Positions 25,136 through 34,412 of a stretch of DNA of 64,000 nt are shown here, in pieces. The number at the start of each line of letters is the position of its first letter. Within the stretch, counting starts at the first letter, position 1. A program made the translations under genes and the position numbers. The stretch comes from Citricoccus zhacaiensis (lineage in GTDB: Bacteria > Actinomycetota > Actinomycetes > Actinomycetales > Micrococcaceae), in the NCBI RefSeq assembly GCF_014645315.1, contig NZ_BMLQ01000003.1, positions 309,804-373,803 of the forward strand. Reading direction: 5' to 3'. Below the pieces are notes generated by a model, which saw nothing but the letters and a program-made list of their open reading frames with translations, was not told the DNA's origin and made no database searches.

Positions 25136-26773
25136 ATGTCCACCACGAATGCCACCACCGCCCCACCCGCAGCCGCGCTGGCGGCGCAGTACGAACCGCT
25201 CTCCCCGCTGGGCTTCCTGGGCCGGACCGCGGCGGTCTTCCCCGAGCGCGAGGCCGTGGTCTACGGACGCCGCCGATCCACCTACCGTGAGTTCGCCGGG
25301 GAGGTGCAGCAGCTGGCGAAGGCCCTGAAGGCCGCCATCTCGCCGGGCCAGACCGTCACGTTCATCGCCCCCAACATCCCGCAGATGCTGGTGGCACACT
25401 TCGCCGTGCCCCTGGCGGGCGGTGTCCTCAGTGCCCTCAATCCGCGGCTCACGCCACGGGAGGTCGGCTACATCCTGGAGCACTCCGAAGCCGCGGTGGT
25501 CTTCGCGGATGCGGAGGTGGCGGCCCAGGTGCGGGAGGTCGCCTCCGGCCTGCCGAGGGACCCGCTAGTGGTCGAGATCGTGGACTCCGAGGCCGGCCAT
25601 GCCGCTCCCACCGGGGCGGGCGTCCTGACCTATGACGTGTTCCTGGACCGTGCGCCGGGCGGCGAGGACCTGCCCTGGCGGGTGGAGGACGAGGAAGCGC
25701 CCATCACGCTCAACTACACCTCCGGGACCACGGGACCGCCCAAGGGCGTGCTGTACACCCACCGTGGGGCGTACCTGGCGGCGCAGGGCGAGGTCTTCCA
25801 CAACGGGTACACGGGCACCACGCGATTCCTGTGGACCCTGCCGATGTTCCACTGCAACGGCTGGTGCATGCCGTGGGCGGTCACGGCGGCCGGCGGCACC
25901 CACGTCTGTCTGCGCGCCGTGCGCCAGGACCCCATCTGGGATGCCTTCGAGGAAGAGGGCATCACCCATCTCAGCGGGGCGCCGATCGTCTGCGCCATGA
26001 TCGTCGAGTCCGAGCGGTCCCACGGCCTGGAACGCGAGGTGCGGATGACGACTGCCGGTGCTGCCCCGCCACCGTCCGTGATCGAGGCGCTGGAGTCCCT
26101 GAACATCACTCCGGTCCACGTCTACGGGCTCACGGAGAGCTACGGCCCCTTCACCATCTGTGAACCACAGGAGTCATGGTCCAGCCTGCCGGCTGCCGAG
26201 CGCGCCCGGTTGATGGCCCGCCAGGGCGTGCCGATGGTCCATGCCGCCCAGGTGGCCATCCTGGACCCGGAGCTGAACGTCCTGCCCGCGGATGGCGAGA
26301 CCATGGGAGAGGTGGCCCTGCGCGGCAACGGGGTGATGAAGGAGTACTTCAAGAACCCCGAGGCCACGGCGGAGGCCTTCCGCGGGGGCTGGTACCACAC
26401 CGGGGATCTCGGCGTGATGCACCCGGACGGCTACCTCCAGCTGATGGACCGGCTCAAGGACATCATCATCTCCGGCGGGGAGAACATCTCCTCGATCGAG
26501 GTGGAGTCCGTGCTGCACGCCCATCCGCAGGTCGCAGACGTGGCCGTGGTGGGCCTCCAGGACGCCAAGTGGGGTGAGCGGCCGGTGGCCTTCGTGGTCC
26601 TGGAGGCCGGCGCCGAGGTCGCCTCGGAGGACCTCCGGGCCACCTGCAAGGAGTCCCTGGCCGGGTTCAAGGTGCCGGACCGGGTGGAGTTCGTGGACGA
26701 ATTGCCCCGGACGGCCACCGGCAAGATCCGCAAGAACACCCTGCGGACACTCGAGTCCAGCCAGTCCAGCTGA
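25136..26773 (+). CDS. AMP-forming acyl-CoA ligase (medium/long-chain fatty acid or related)
   Basis: The 545-residue ANL-superfamily enzyme activates a carboxylic acid with ATP and CoA. Motif A3 is LNYTSGTTGPPKGV (about residues 190-203). A5 is VYGLTESYGP, A7 is YHTGDLG, A8 includes GGENISSIEVE, and the catalytic Lys is in TGKIRKNTL near residue 530. The N-terminal block PLSPLGFLGRTAAVFPEREAVVYG is that of the AlkK/DmdB-like subgroup. GAGGAG lies 6 bases before the ATG at 25136. The subgroup includes enzymes for short and medium acyl chains and for 3-methylmercaptopropionate; the substrate here cannot be assigned. It is monocistronic and convergent with tgt. Confidence 0.88.
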   Translation: MSTTNATTAPPAAALAAQYEPLSPLGFLGRTAAVFPEREAVVYGRRRSTYREFAGEVQQLAKALKAAISPGQTVTFIAPNIPQMLVAHFAVPLAGGVLSALNPRLTPREVGYILEHSEAAVVFADAEVAAQVREVASGLPRDPLVVEIVDSEAGHAAPTGAGVLTYDVFLDRAPGGEDLPWRVEDEEAPITLNYTSGTTGPPKGVLYTHRGAYLAAQGEVFHNGYTGTTRFLWTLPMFHCNGWCMPWAVTAAGGTHVCLRAVRQDPIWDAFEEEGITHLSGAPIVCAMIVESERSHGLEREVRMTTAGAAPPPSVIEALESLNITPVHVYGLTESYGPFTICEPQESWSSLPAAERARLMARQGVPMVHAAQVAILDPELNVLPADGETMGEVALRGNGVMKEYFKNPEATAEAFRGGWYHTGDLGVMHPDGYLQLMDRLKDIIISGGENISSIEVESVLHAHPQVADVAVVGLQDAKWGERPVAFVVLEAGAEVASEDLRATCKESLAGFKVPDRVEFVDELPRTATGKIRKNTLRTLESSQSS

Positions 26774-26786
26774 CCCAGATAACCGG

Positions 26787-28130
26787 TCAGGCCTTCGGCG
26801 CGTAGTAGCGGCCGAGCACCTCGTCCTTCAGGTCCCAGAACGTGCCGTCCTGGATGGAGACGCGGATCCGGTCCACCAGGCGCACGGTGAAGCGCTCGTT
26901 GTGGACGGAGATCAGCGTGTGCGCCACCATCTCCTTGGCTTTGATGAGGTGGTGGATGTACGCCCGCGTGTAGTGGGCGCAGGTGTAGCAGTCGCAGCCC
27001 TCCTCCAGCGGGGAGAAGTCGCGCTTGTATTTGGCCCCGGGCAGGTTGAAGCGGCCGCCGGAGGTGTAGAAGGCGCCGGTGCGGGCCACGCGGGTGGGGG
27101 AGACGCAGTCGAAGGTGTCCGCTCCGTTCTCCACGGCGGTGAACAGGTCGTCCGGTTCGGAGATGCCCAGCAGGTGCCGGGGCTTGTCCTCCGGCAGCTC
27201 CTCGGCGCACCAGCCGACGATCGTGCCCAGGTTCTCCTTCTCCAGTGCCCCGCCGATCCCGTAGCCGTCGAAGCCGTGTTCAAGAGACTGACTGTCACTG
27301 TCACCGTGGCCGCCGCCGGGGAATCCGGTGCGCATGGCGGCCAGGTCACCGCACGCCTTGCGCCGCAGGTCCTCGTACTGCGCCCCCTGGATGACCCCGA
27401 ACAGGGCCTGGTAGGGCTTGGCCGCGCGCTCGCCGGTGAGGCGGGCGTGTTCGACGAGGCAGCGCTGGGCCCAGCGGCGGGTCCGCTCGAGGGCTTCCTC
27501 CTGGTAGCCGCGGGAGTTGTGCAGGGTGGTGAGCTCGTCGAAGGCGAACATGATGTCCGCGCCGAGCTGGTGCTGGATACCCACGGAGACCTCCGGGGTG
27601 AAACGGTGCCGGTCCCCGTTGAGGTGGGACTTGAACCAGACCCCGTCCTCGTCCACGTTGGCCAGTCGCTCCTTGCCGGGCGCCACCGCGTCGTCCGCGC
27701 CCTGGCCGGAGGGAGCCTTCGGACCGGCCATGTCGATGACCTTCTTGAACCCCGAGCCCAGGCTCATCACCTGGAAACCGCCGGAATCGGTGAACGTCGG
27801 CCCGTGCCAGTTCATGAACTGTCCCAGGCCGCCGGCCTCGTCCAGCAAGTCCGCTCCCGGCTGCAGGTACAGGTGATACGCGTTGGCCAGCAGGGCCTGC
27901 GCGCCGAGCTCCGCCATGGCCTCGGGCAGCACGGCCTTCACGCTGGCCTGCGTGGCCACCGGGATGAACGCCGGCGTCTGGATGGTGCCGTGCGGGGTGG
28001 TGATGGTCCCGGTGCGGCCCGGACGCGGCTGCCCGTCCGGTCCCGTCAGGCGGGAGCCGACGGCGAAGGAGAAGTCCCGCGGAGTGGCCGCGGCGTGCGC
28101 TGGGTTACGGGGGGACGTCTGATGGGTCAC
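26787..28130 (-). CDS. tgt: tRNA-guanine transglycosylase
   Basis: Tgt exchanges the wobble guanine of GUN-anticodon tRNAs for a queuosine precursor base. The 447-residue protein has the catalytic Asp in TFTDSGGFQV, the second Asp region in MFAFDELTT, and the C-terminal zinc site C-x-C-x2-C in CDCYTCAH with the following His in AYIHHL. An insertion relative to E. coli Tgt (PKAPSGQGADDAVAPG) fits actinobacterial forms. The GTG at 28130 is chosen because homology begins just after it; AAGGAA is about 13 bases upstream. No queACDEF genes are visible, but a YhhQ-type precursor transporter is encoded at 10447. Confidence 0.93.
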   Translation of the reverse strand: MTHQTSPRNPAHAAATPRDFSFAVGSRLTGPDGQPRPGRTGTITTPHGTIQTPAFIPVATQASVKAVLPEAMAELGAQALLANAYHLYLQPGADLLDEAGGLGQFMNWHGPTFTDSGGFQVMSLGSGFKKVIDMAGPKAPSGQGADDAVAPGKERLANVDEDGVWFKSHLNGDRHRFTPEVSVGIQHQLGADIMFAFDELTTLHNSRGYQEEALERTRRWAQRCLVEHARLTGERAAKPYQALFGVIQGAQYEDLRRKACGDLAAMRTGFPGGGHGDSDSQSLEHGFDGYGIGGALEKENLGTIVGWCAEELPEDKPRHLLGISEPDDLFTAVENGADTFDCVSPTRVARTGAFYTSGGRFNLPGAKYKRDFSPLEEGCDCYTCAHYTRAYIHHLIKAKEMVAHTLISVHNERFTVRLVDRIRVSIQDGTFWDLKDEVLGRYYAPKA

Positions 28131-28206
28131 GGTGGGCGGGGTTCCTTCGGTCGGGGGTCTGCCATCAATGGTATGTATCAGGGGAGAGAAGCATGACCAC
28201 AGGAGA

Positions 28207-29349
28207 ATGAGGGGGACGGTGGCGGACAGCACGGACGAGGCCGGGGGCCGGACGAGGCCCCGGCTCGCGGACATCAACCCGATCCCCTCGTTCTTCACCA
28301 TGGCACCGGCCGACCGGGACCACGAGGTGGCGGTCCGCTGCGGGATCACGGTGCTGGTCCCGCTGCTGACACTGCTGCTGATCGATCGGATCGACCTGGC
28401 GGTCTTCGCCTCCTTCGGCGCCTTCACCGGGATCTACGGGCGGAACCTGGCGCACGGCGCCCGATTGCAGATGCAGGCCCGGGCCGGCGCCCTCATGGCC
28501 GTGGTGCTGCTGCTGGCCACCCTGGCCGGGCGCAACGGCCTGTCCGGGTCTGAGCAACCCTGGGCCCTGGTGGGGCTGACCACTCTCGTGGCCGGAGCCT
28601 GTGCTGTGGTGGCCGCCTACTGGAACCTGCGCCCGTCCGGGTCCCTGTTCCACATCTTCGCTTTCGCGGCGGTGTCCTCCGTGCCGTTCCAGCCGCCCCT
28701 GGGCGAGGCGATGCTGACGGCGGTGCTGACCATCGCGTTCGCGCTGCTGGTCGGGATCTCCTCCCGGGTACTGCCCCGGAACCGGCACCGCATCGAACGG
28801 CCCGCCGGCCAGCCGATCACCGGGCGGCACCGGCTGGTCTGGTCCGAGGCGGCCTGGTACGTGGTGGCCGCCGGGGTGGCCGGCTCGCTGGCGACGGCGC
28901 TGGGGCCGGTGCTGGGCATCGATCACAACTACTGGGCCATGGTCGCCGCCGTGGTCCCGCTCGTCGGCCACTCCACGCGCTACCGCGTGAACCGCGGCCT
29001 GCAGCGCATCCTGGGTACTTTCCTGGGCCTGCTGGTCCTCGCCGGGGTCCTGTGGATCCACCCGCCGCTGTGGGCCATCGTGCTGATCATCGCCCTGCTG
29101 CAGTGCACCGCCGAGCTCTACATCGCCCGCCAGTACATCCTGGCGCAGATCGCCGTCACGCCACTGGCCCTGCTCTCCACCGTTCTGGCCATGAGCGCCT
29201 CCACCGCCGCCGTGGACACCACCGGGCTGATCTACGACCGCTTCGTCGAGACCGTGATCGGCGCCCTCGTGGGCATGGCCTGCGTCTTGACGCCCTGGGC
29301 CTGGCGCAAGTGGGTGCTCCACTCCGCGCACCCGTCCCGCATCGGGTGA
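28207..29349 (+). CDS. FUSC-type membrane protein (aromatic acid exporter-like)
   Basis: The 380-residue protein has two clusters of hydrophobic segments (about residues 40-190 and 215-360). The FUSC/aromatic-acid-exporter motif is seen in ASFGAFTGIYGRN and again in NYWAMVAAVVPLVGHSTRYRVNRGLQRILGTFLG. The duplicated membrane arrangement without the usual large cytoplasmic domain suggests a short version of the AaeB/YccS family. The ATG at 28207 abuts AGGAGA; an in-frame GTG at 28219 after GAGGGGG is an alternative start. It is divergent from tgt. Export of toxic aromatic acids would suit the catabolic setting, but nothing in the sequence proves it. Confidence 0.8.
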   Translation: MRGTVADSTDEAGGRTRPRLADINPIPSFFTMAPADRDHEVAVRCGITVLVPLLTLLLIDRIDLAVFASFGAFTGIYGRNLAHGARLQMQARAGALMAVVLLLATLAGRNGLSGSEQPWALVGLTTLVAGACAVVAAYWNLRPSGSLFHIFAFAAVSSVPFQPPLGEAMLTAVLTIAFALLVGISSRVLPRNRHRIERPAGQPITGRHRLVWSEAAWYVVAAGVAGSLATALGPVLGIDHNYWAMVAAVVPLVGHSTRYRVNRGLQRILGTFLGLLVLAGVLWIHPPLWAIVLIIALLQCTAELYIARQYILAQIAVTPLALLSTVLAMSASTAAVDTTGLIYDRFVETVIGALVGMACVLTPWAWRKWVLHSAHPSRIG

Positions 29350-29353
29350 CCGG

Positions 29354-30277
29354 TCAGTCGCCCGGGGCGGTGTCCGCGATCCGATCCGCCAGGGCGCGCA
29401 ACGCCGCGACCTCGCGGCGCACGCGCCGGTCCAGCTCCTCTTCCGTGAACGTCTCCGAGCCGCCGCGGGCTCGCAAGTACATCAGCGTGGCCAGCCGGGA
29501 CTCGCGCCATCCGCGTTCGCCGATCGGATCACCGTTGGCCTCGGCGCGCAGCACCTCGCGGTCGTAGAGGTTCGGCTCGTTCATCTGCCGTTGGCGGATC
29601 TCGGCAGCCCGCTGGGCGCGGATCGGATCCTCTTCGTCCTGGTCCGGCTCGGCCAGGCGGGCACCGGCGGCCCGGCCCTCCGCCTCCTCGCCGCGGTGGA
29701 AGTGGATGTTGGCGGCCAGGGCCAGGGAGGACTCGATGGACTTCCACCGCCCCATGGCCCCGTCATAGGGCAACTGGGTCAGCAGGGTCGTCAGCCGCAG
29801 GGCGCCGTCCGAGTCGTCCAGGTCGATGAACAGGTGCCGGGCCAGCGTGTCGATGTCCTCGAGCTGAGCACCCGAGCGCAGGTTGATGCCCCGGGACAGC
29901 TTCGAGGCCACGGCCAGCACGTGCTGGTTGTCCGGGTGCAGCTGGGCGACCTCCACGACCGTGGCCTCCGGGCTGCCCTCCTCCACGGGGGAGAGGTCCG
30001 TGCTGACGTCCAGGGCCGGCGCCGGCCGGTGCGTGCGCACGCGGATCGTGGAGCCGTAGGCGATCCGCACCTCGCGGCCGTCGGACAGGGTGGCGACCAC
30101 GAGGGCCGGGGTGCCGAAATCGTCGCGGGTCGTGCGGACCTGGGCCACGGGGGTCGACGGCTCACCCTGCCGGGTCAGGAACCGGTCGCCCGGCCCGACC
30201 TGCTGGGCCTTGACGGAGCGCAGGTAGTCTCCTGCGGCGTCGTGCGTTCCGGTGTTCTGGGGGTTCGGGGCGGTCAT
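29354..30277 (-). CDS. Conserved hypothetical cytoplasmic protein
   Basis: The 307-residue soluble protein is not recognised with confidence. The N-terminal ~90 residues are β-rich (VGPGDRFLTRQGEPSTPVAQV, then SDGREVRIAYGSTIRVR). The middle part is helical, with an LDDSDGALRLTTLLTQLP block, and the C-terminus is strongly charged (QDEEDPIRAQRAAEIRQRQ). It starts 3 bp after the NUDIX-like gene on the same strand, so the two form an operon. No catalytic motif stands out. Confidence 0.75.
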   Translation of the reverse strand: MTAPNPQNTGTHDAAGDYLRSVKAQQVGPGDRFLTRQGEPSTPVAQVRTTRDDFGTPALVVATLSDGREVRIAYGSTIRVRTHRPAPALDVSTDLSPVEEGSPEATVVEVAQLHPDNQHVLAVASKLSRGINLRSGAQLEDIDTLARHLFIDLDDSDGALRLTTLLTQLPYDGAMGRWKSIESSLALAANIHFHRGEEAEGRAAGARLAEPDQDEEDPIRAQRAAEIRQRQMNEPNLYDREVLRAEANGDPIGERGWRESRLATLMYLRARGGSETFTEEELDRRVRREVAALRALADRIADTAPGD

Positions 30278-30280
30278 GGC

Positions 30281-30820
30281 TCAGCGCCCCCAGCCCACGT
30301 GGGCGAGCGCCTGGCGCACCAGGTTCCCGCGGCCACCGATGAACTCGGACTGGACCGCCTCGCTGACCGCCTCCTCCGGGGTCAGCCAGGACAGCTCGAG
30401 GGCATCGCCGCGGGGCTGGCACTCACCCGTCACGGGGACCAGGTAGGCCAGGGCCACCGCGTGCTGGCGGTCGTCCGTCAGTCCGGTCTCCGAGGGGCTC
30501 GGGAAGTATTCGGCCACCGTGAACGGGGTGATGGACGGCGGCAGCTGCGGCAGGGCGAGCGGGCCGAGGTCCTTCTCCAGGTGGCGCATGAGGGCGGCAC
30601 GCACGGTCTCCCGGTACTGCACCCGGCCGGAGACCAGGGTGCGGCGCAGGTGGCCGTCACCGTCGGCCCGGTACAGCAGCCCGATCTCCGACACGTATCC
30701 GAGGGGGTCCAGGCGAACCGGCAGGGCCTCCACGTAGACCATGGGCAGGCGGCGGCGGGCCTCGTACAGTTCCTCTTCCGACAGCCACCCGGGATTCGGG
30801 TCGGGGGTGCGAACGCTCAT
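30281..30820 (-). CDS. NUDIX-hydrolase-like protein (DUF4916-like)
   Basis: The 179-residue protein resembles the actinobacterial NUDIX-related family with an N-terminal EEELYEARRRLPMVYVEALPVR block and GRVQYRETVRAALMRHLEKDLGP at the NUDIX-helix position. The canonical NUDIX box GX5EX7REUXEEXGU is degenerate: RETVRAALMRHLEKDLG keeps the RE and the spacing but not the EE pair. Catalytic activity is therefore doubtful. A start at ATG 30820 has GAGGG upstream; longer in-frame extensions have no domain content. It is the first gene of a two-gene operon with the hypothetical gene at 29354. Confidence 0.75.
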   Translation of the reverse strand: MSVRTPDPNPGWLSEEELYEARRRLPMVYVEALPVRLDPLGYVSEIGLLYRADGDGHLRRTLVSGRVQYRETVRAALMRHLEKDLGPLALPQLPPSITPFTVAEYFPSPSETGLTDDRQHAVALAYLVPVTGECQPRGDALELSWLTPEEAVSEAVQSEFIGGRGNLVRQALAHVGWGR

Positions 30821-30889
30821 GCCCTCAGTTCTACCCGAGTCCGGTGCACCGGTCACGCCGACGGTCCGTGGAGGGGGCAGACTGGGGAC

Positions 30890-31162
30890 ATGTCCAGCGG
30901 AGCGGTCGGTGTCATCGTGTTCTTGTTCTTCGCCTTGGTGGCCATGGCGTTCATGCTCGCCTTCGCCGCGGCCTACCGGGAGCGCTGGCTGCAATGGCGA
31001 TCGCATCGCCAGCCCGGGGCCCGAGAGTCCCGGACCCCGGGAATAGCGCCGGCGGAAGACAGCCGGCACCATCCGTGTGGGTCAGATCAGCCCGCCACGC
31101 CTGCGGCCGCGGTTTCCCGTTGGCGTACCGGCGTGGACAGCCGGCCCCAGGAACCGCGGTGA
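30890..31162 (+). CDS. Small single-span membrane protein (tentative)
   Basis: The frame encodes 90 residues. Residues 5-29 (GAVGVIVFLFFALVAMAFML and following) form one clear membrane helix, then a basic Arg/Trp/Gln-rich segment and a polar tail. GGGGA lies 4 bases before the ATG. The last 76 bp run antisense through the 3' end of the old yellow enzyme gene, which weakens the C-terminal part of the prediction. The N-terminal hydrophobic pattern is coherent, so I keep it as a probable small gene of unknown function. Confidence 0.45.
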   Translation: MSSGAVGVIVFLFFALVAMAFMLAFAAAYRERWLQWRSHRQPGARESRTPGIAPAEDSRHHPCGSDQPATPAAAVSRWRTGVDSRPQEPR

Positions 31163-32289
31163 TAGGCCGGGGCCAGCAGCTGCCGCCACCGCTCGTCGCC
31201 GAGTGACTGGGCGGCCTCCACGGGCCAATTGGGGTGGACCAGGGCGGCCCGGCCGATGTCGACGGCATCCGCCCGGCCCTCGGCGAGCACGGAGTCGGCG
31301 AGCTCGGGATCGGTGATCGCCCCGACGGCCGAGACGAACAGGCGGCGGGAGGCGCCGTCGTCGGACAGCTGCATGCCCTGCCCCGCATCCAGGGTGAGGT
31401 CGGCGGTGCCGGCGAGGACGGCGTCGGCCAGGGGAACCTGATAGGCGGGGCCCTTGGGGCCCTGGTAGACGTCCCCGATGCCGCCGGAGGAGACATCCAC
31501 CCAGTCCAGGCCCAGGCCTGTGAGTTCGCGGACGAGGCGGACCGTGTCCTGCTCGCCCCAACTGTCCTCGAGCCAGTCGGAGCCGGAGAGCCGGATGCCG
31601 AGGATCTTCTCCGCCGGCCATACCTCACGGACCGCCTCCACGATCCGGCGGGCCAGGCGGGTGCGGTTCTCGAAGGAGCCGCCCCACTCATCGGTCCGGC
31701 GGTTGGTGACGGGGGACAGGAACTGGTGGATGAGGTAACCGTGGGCCCCGTGGATCTGCACGGCGGCGAACCCGGCCTCGTCCGCGCGGCGGGCGGACGC
31801 GGCGAAGGCCTCGATGACCTGCTCGATCTCGGCACCGCTCAGCTCCCGGGTGGGGCCGACGGCGGAGACGGCCGGGACACCGGAGGGAGAGACGGTCTCC
31901 CAGCCGCCCTCGTCCAGCGGGATGCCCTCATCCGGGTAGCCCGGGTGGGCCGGCCAGGTGGAGGCCTTGGAGCCGGCATGGGCCAGCTGGATGGCCGGGA
32001 CGGCGCCCTGGGAGCGGATGAAGTCGACGATCGGCGCCCAAGCATCCCGTTGGACGTCGTTCCAGAGCCCGGTGTCCTGGTCCGAGATGCGTCCCTCGGG
32101 GAGCACCGAGGAGGCCTCGGCCACCACCATCCCGAAACCACCGGTGGCGCGGGCACCCAGGTGCGCCAGATGCCAGGGCCCGGGGACGCCGTCCTTGGCG
32201 GTGACGTTGTACTGGCACATGGGAGGCAGGATCAGCCGGTTGCGCAGGGTGAGGCCGGACACGGTCACGGGATCGAAGAGAAGACTCAT
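31087..32289 (-). CDS. Old yellow enzyme family NADH:flavin oxidoreductase (YqjM-like)
   Basis: The 400-residue FMN enzyme has the TIM-barrel and catalytic features of the YqjM (thermophilic-like) OYE class. These include LRNRLILPPMCQY with the class-specific Cys, WHLAHLGARATGG, IQLAHAGSKAS, the His pair region FAAVQIHGAHGYLIHQFLSP, and TDEWGGSFENRTRLARRIVE. OYEs reduce activated C=C bonds of unsaturated aldehydes, ketones and nitro compounds with NAD(P)H. The ATG at 32289 is chosen at the start of homology; the frame runs on upstream without domain content. It is divergent from the small gene at 32338. Confidence 0.92.
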   Translation of the reverse strand: MSLLFDPVTVSGLTLRNRLILPPMCQYNVTAKDGVPGPWHLAHLGARATGGFGMVVAEASSVLPEGRISDQDTGLWNDVQRDAWAPIVDFIRSQGAVPAIQLAHAGSKASTWPAHPGYPDEGIPLDEGGWETVSPSGVPAVSAVGPTRELSGAEIEQVIEAFAASARRADEAGFAAVQIHGAHGYLIHQFLSPVTNRRTDEWGGSFENRTRLARRIVEAVREVWPAEKILGIRLSGSDWLEDSWGEQDTVRLVRELTGLGLDWVDVSSGGIGDVYQGPKGPAYQVPLADAVLAGTADLTLDAGQGMQLSDDGASRRLFVSAVGAITDPELADSVLAEGRADAVDIGRAALVHPNWPVEAAQSLGDERWRQLLAPAYHRGSWGRLSTPVRQRETAAAGVAG

Positions 32290-32337
32290 GTCAGGCACAA
32301 CCACGGGGTGGTCCGGGAGTATTCCTAGACTGACCCC

Positions 32338-32646
32338 ATGCCGTCCTTCCGCGCCCGACTCCAGATCGGTGACCTGTTGCCCGGCCATGCCCCCGAAGAG
32401 GTGATGGACCGCGCCGAGACGGCCTTGGCCGCCACCCACAACGTGGAGGCCAAGGACCTGGAGGTCGTGGCACGCGTGCCGCGCATCGTCCTGCGGTTCA
32501 CGGTCCCCGACTCCACCTGGGACTGGGAGAACCGGGCCGCCCTCGCCGCGGCCGGCCGGATGCGCGAGGGTGTCCGGGACGTGGCCACGACCGGTCGCCT
32601 GGACGTGCTCCGCCGGGACCGCGGGCGGTGGTCGCCGGTCGGCTAG
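32338..32646 (+). CDS. Hypothetical protein, 102 residues
   Basis: A compact soluble protein with alternating α/β pattern: RARLQIGDLLPGHAPEEVMDRAETALAA, then VEAKDLEVVARVPRIVLRFTVP. No known motif. Its TAG overlaps the TAG of the convergent gene at 32643 in a shared CTAG. Coding character and the clean start 49 bp from the divergent OYE gene support a real gene. Confidence 0.65.
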   Translation: MPSFRARLQIGDLLPGHAPEEVMDRAETALAATHNVEAKDLEVVARVPRIVLRFTVPDSTWDWENRAALAAAGRMREGVRDVATTGRLDVLRRDRGRWSPVG

Positions 32647-34412
32647 AACTCGTCGACCTCGTGGCCCAGGGCGGCCCGGTGCTCGGCATGGTTGATCCGG
32701 TAACGGCGGTTCTCGGTGGCCAGCAGCACCATGAAGAGGCCCATGGCGGCCACGATCGCGACCCAGACGGAGGGCATGGACCCCACGAGCCGGGGCACCA
32801 GGATCGAGGCCAGGCCCCAGGAGAGGCCCAGGGCGATGCTGATGCGGCCACGCTCGGTCATGGACATCATGGCGGTGCCCCAGACCACCACCACCAGGGT
32901 GAGCACGGTCCAGACCGGGCCGGGGATCCAGAGCAGGTTGATTCCGAGGGACTGCAGCCAGACGGACGCATTCGTGGCGGCGAAGATCAGGGCCCATCCC
33001 GTGAACAGCCCGATCATGCCGTCCGTGATGGCCCGCTCCACGCGATTCCGCGCGGTGTAGAGGTTCAGCTGATGGACGCTGTCCACCAGGAGATAGCCCA
33101 GGGCCAGCCAGACGAACAGCTCCACTCCGAGCATGATCCCGGTCCGGGCGAGGACGAACCACGCCACTGTGCCCACCAGGGCCACTGCCACGCGCCAGCC
33201 GGTGGCGCGTTGCCGGTCCGCGGACGCCTGGCTCGGCAACCACTGGTGCACCGTGTAGATGCCCAGGGCCACCCACAGCACCGGCCAGATGAGCTGGTGC
33301 CAGAAGGCCATGGACAGCATGGAGAAGCCGCCGGCGAACCGTCCCTGATGCAGCTCGTGCAGCCACGGCCCGGTGGCGTCCTCGCCCAGGAAACCCAGGC
33401 CGTAGACGCCGCCGAGCACGAAGGCCAGGTAGGCCACGGTCACGGTGACCCGGCGGAGCAGGTCCAGCGGGGTCGGTGCCGGGTCCGGTTCCCGGGAGGG
33501 CAGGTTGTAGGGCGGGATGTAGCCGTGAGGAGCCGGCGCCGGCTCTGGCCCCGTGGCAGTGGCGACCGGCCGGGTACGCCGGACCGTGGAGGCCTCGATG
33601 GCCTGGGCCTTCTCCACGATCCGGTCGCGGTGACGCCATTCCGGCAACGAGGCCCGGGCCCGTTCCAGCAGTTGGGCATCGGTCAGGTTCTCGCCGCGCT
33701 CTTCCAGCATGGCACGCCGTTCCGCCGGGGGCACCCAGTCGGTCCCATCGGACTCGCGGGCCGCGACCTGGAGAGCCCACGTCTCGCGTTCGCGCTGGCG
33801 GGCCAGCCACTCCTCGTGCTCCTGGCGTTCCATCTCCCGGCGCAGGGCCTCTTCCTCGGCGCGCTGGAGTTCCAGCAGCCGTTCCTGCTCGAGGAGTGCC
33901 TCCTCCTCGGCCTGGCGTCTGGCCTCGAGTTCGGCCTCCTCGGCGGCGAGCCGTTCGGCCTCGAGTCGGTCTGCCTCGGCTTGCTCGGCGGCGCGCTGAC
34001 GCTCGATCTCCGCCTGCCGTTCGGCGGCAGCCTTCTCCTCGGCGCGGCGTTGACGTTCCGCCTCGCGGTGGGCCTTCTGCCGTTCGTAGGCGGCCTTCAT
34101 GGTGGTCGGCGACTCGTAGATGGACTGGGAGACCTTGTCCCAGTCGGGTTCACCGAGGGAATCGAGCCAGTCGTTGAAGGACTCGAGGGGGCCCTGCGTC
34201 TCGTGGGTGCTGGCGTGCCGCAAGCGCGGCTGGTCCGCGGCGGGCTTCCGAGAGGATTCCGTGCTGGCCTCAGTGGCGCTTTCAGCAGCACTGTCAGGGA
34301 CGCGATCGGAGCGTGATCCGCCACCCGCTCCGGTGGCTGCCGGACCGGACGGCCTCTCCGCCGCGGCCTTCATCCGTTCCAGCGCAGCAGAGGACGACGA
34401 CTCAGCGTTCAC
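32643..34412 (-). CDS. Large membrane protein with a long charged coiled coil
   Basis: The 589-residue product has three parts. Residues 1-100 are Ser/Ala/Pro-rich and probably disordered. Residues ~105-225 form a continuous Glu/Ala/Arg/Gln-rich helix (AERQRRAEEKAAAERQAEI and on) with strong coiled-coil character. The C-terminal ~270 residues carry about seven hydrophobic segments (for example VTVAYLAFVLGGVYGLGFLG and WTVLTLVVVVWGTAMM). The GTG start overlaps the DedA stop by four bases, so it is the last gene of a three-gene operon (35026-36045, 34409-35029, this gene). The family is not recognised. The architecture suggests a membrane-anchored scaffold or envelope protein. Confidence 0.75.
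   Translation of the reverse strand: MNAESSSSAALERMKAAAERPSGPAATGAGGGSRSDRVPDSAAESATEASTESSRKPAADQPRLRHASTHETQGPLESFNDWLDSLGEPDWDKVSQSIYESPTTMKAAYERQKAHREAERQRRAEEKAAAERQAEIERQRAAEQAEADRLEAERLAAEEAELEARRQAEEEALLEQERLLELQRAEEEALRREMERQEHEEWLARQRERETWALQVAARESDGTDWVPPAERRAMLEERGENLTDAQLLERARASLPEWRHRDRIVEKAQAIEASTVRRTRPVATATGPEPAPAPHGYIPPYNLPSREPDPAPTPLDLLRRVTVTVAYLAFVLGGVYGLGFLGEDATGPWLHELHQGRFAGGFSMLSMAFWHQLIWPVLWVALGIYTVHQWLPSQASADRQRATGWRVAVALVGTVAWFVLARTGIMLGVELFVWLALGYLLVDSVHQLNLYTARNRVERAITDGMIGLFTGWALIFAATNASVWLQSLGINLLWIPGPVWTVLTLVVVVWGTAMMSMTERGRISIALGLSWGLASILVPRLVGSMPSVWVAIVAAMGLFMVLLATENRRYRINHAEHRAALGHEVDEF

Noticed and set aside
32290-33810. Upstream in-frame extension of the old yellow enzyme gene
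   Set aside because: The extra ~500 codons are antisense to other genes, low in complexity, and lie before the universal OYE start block at 32289.
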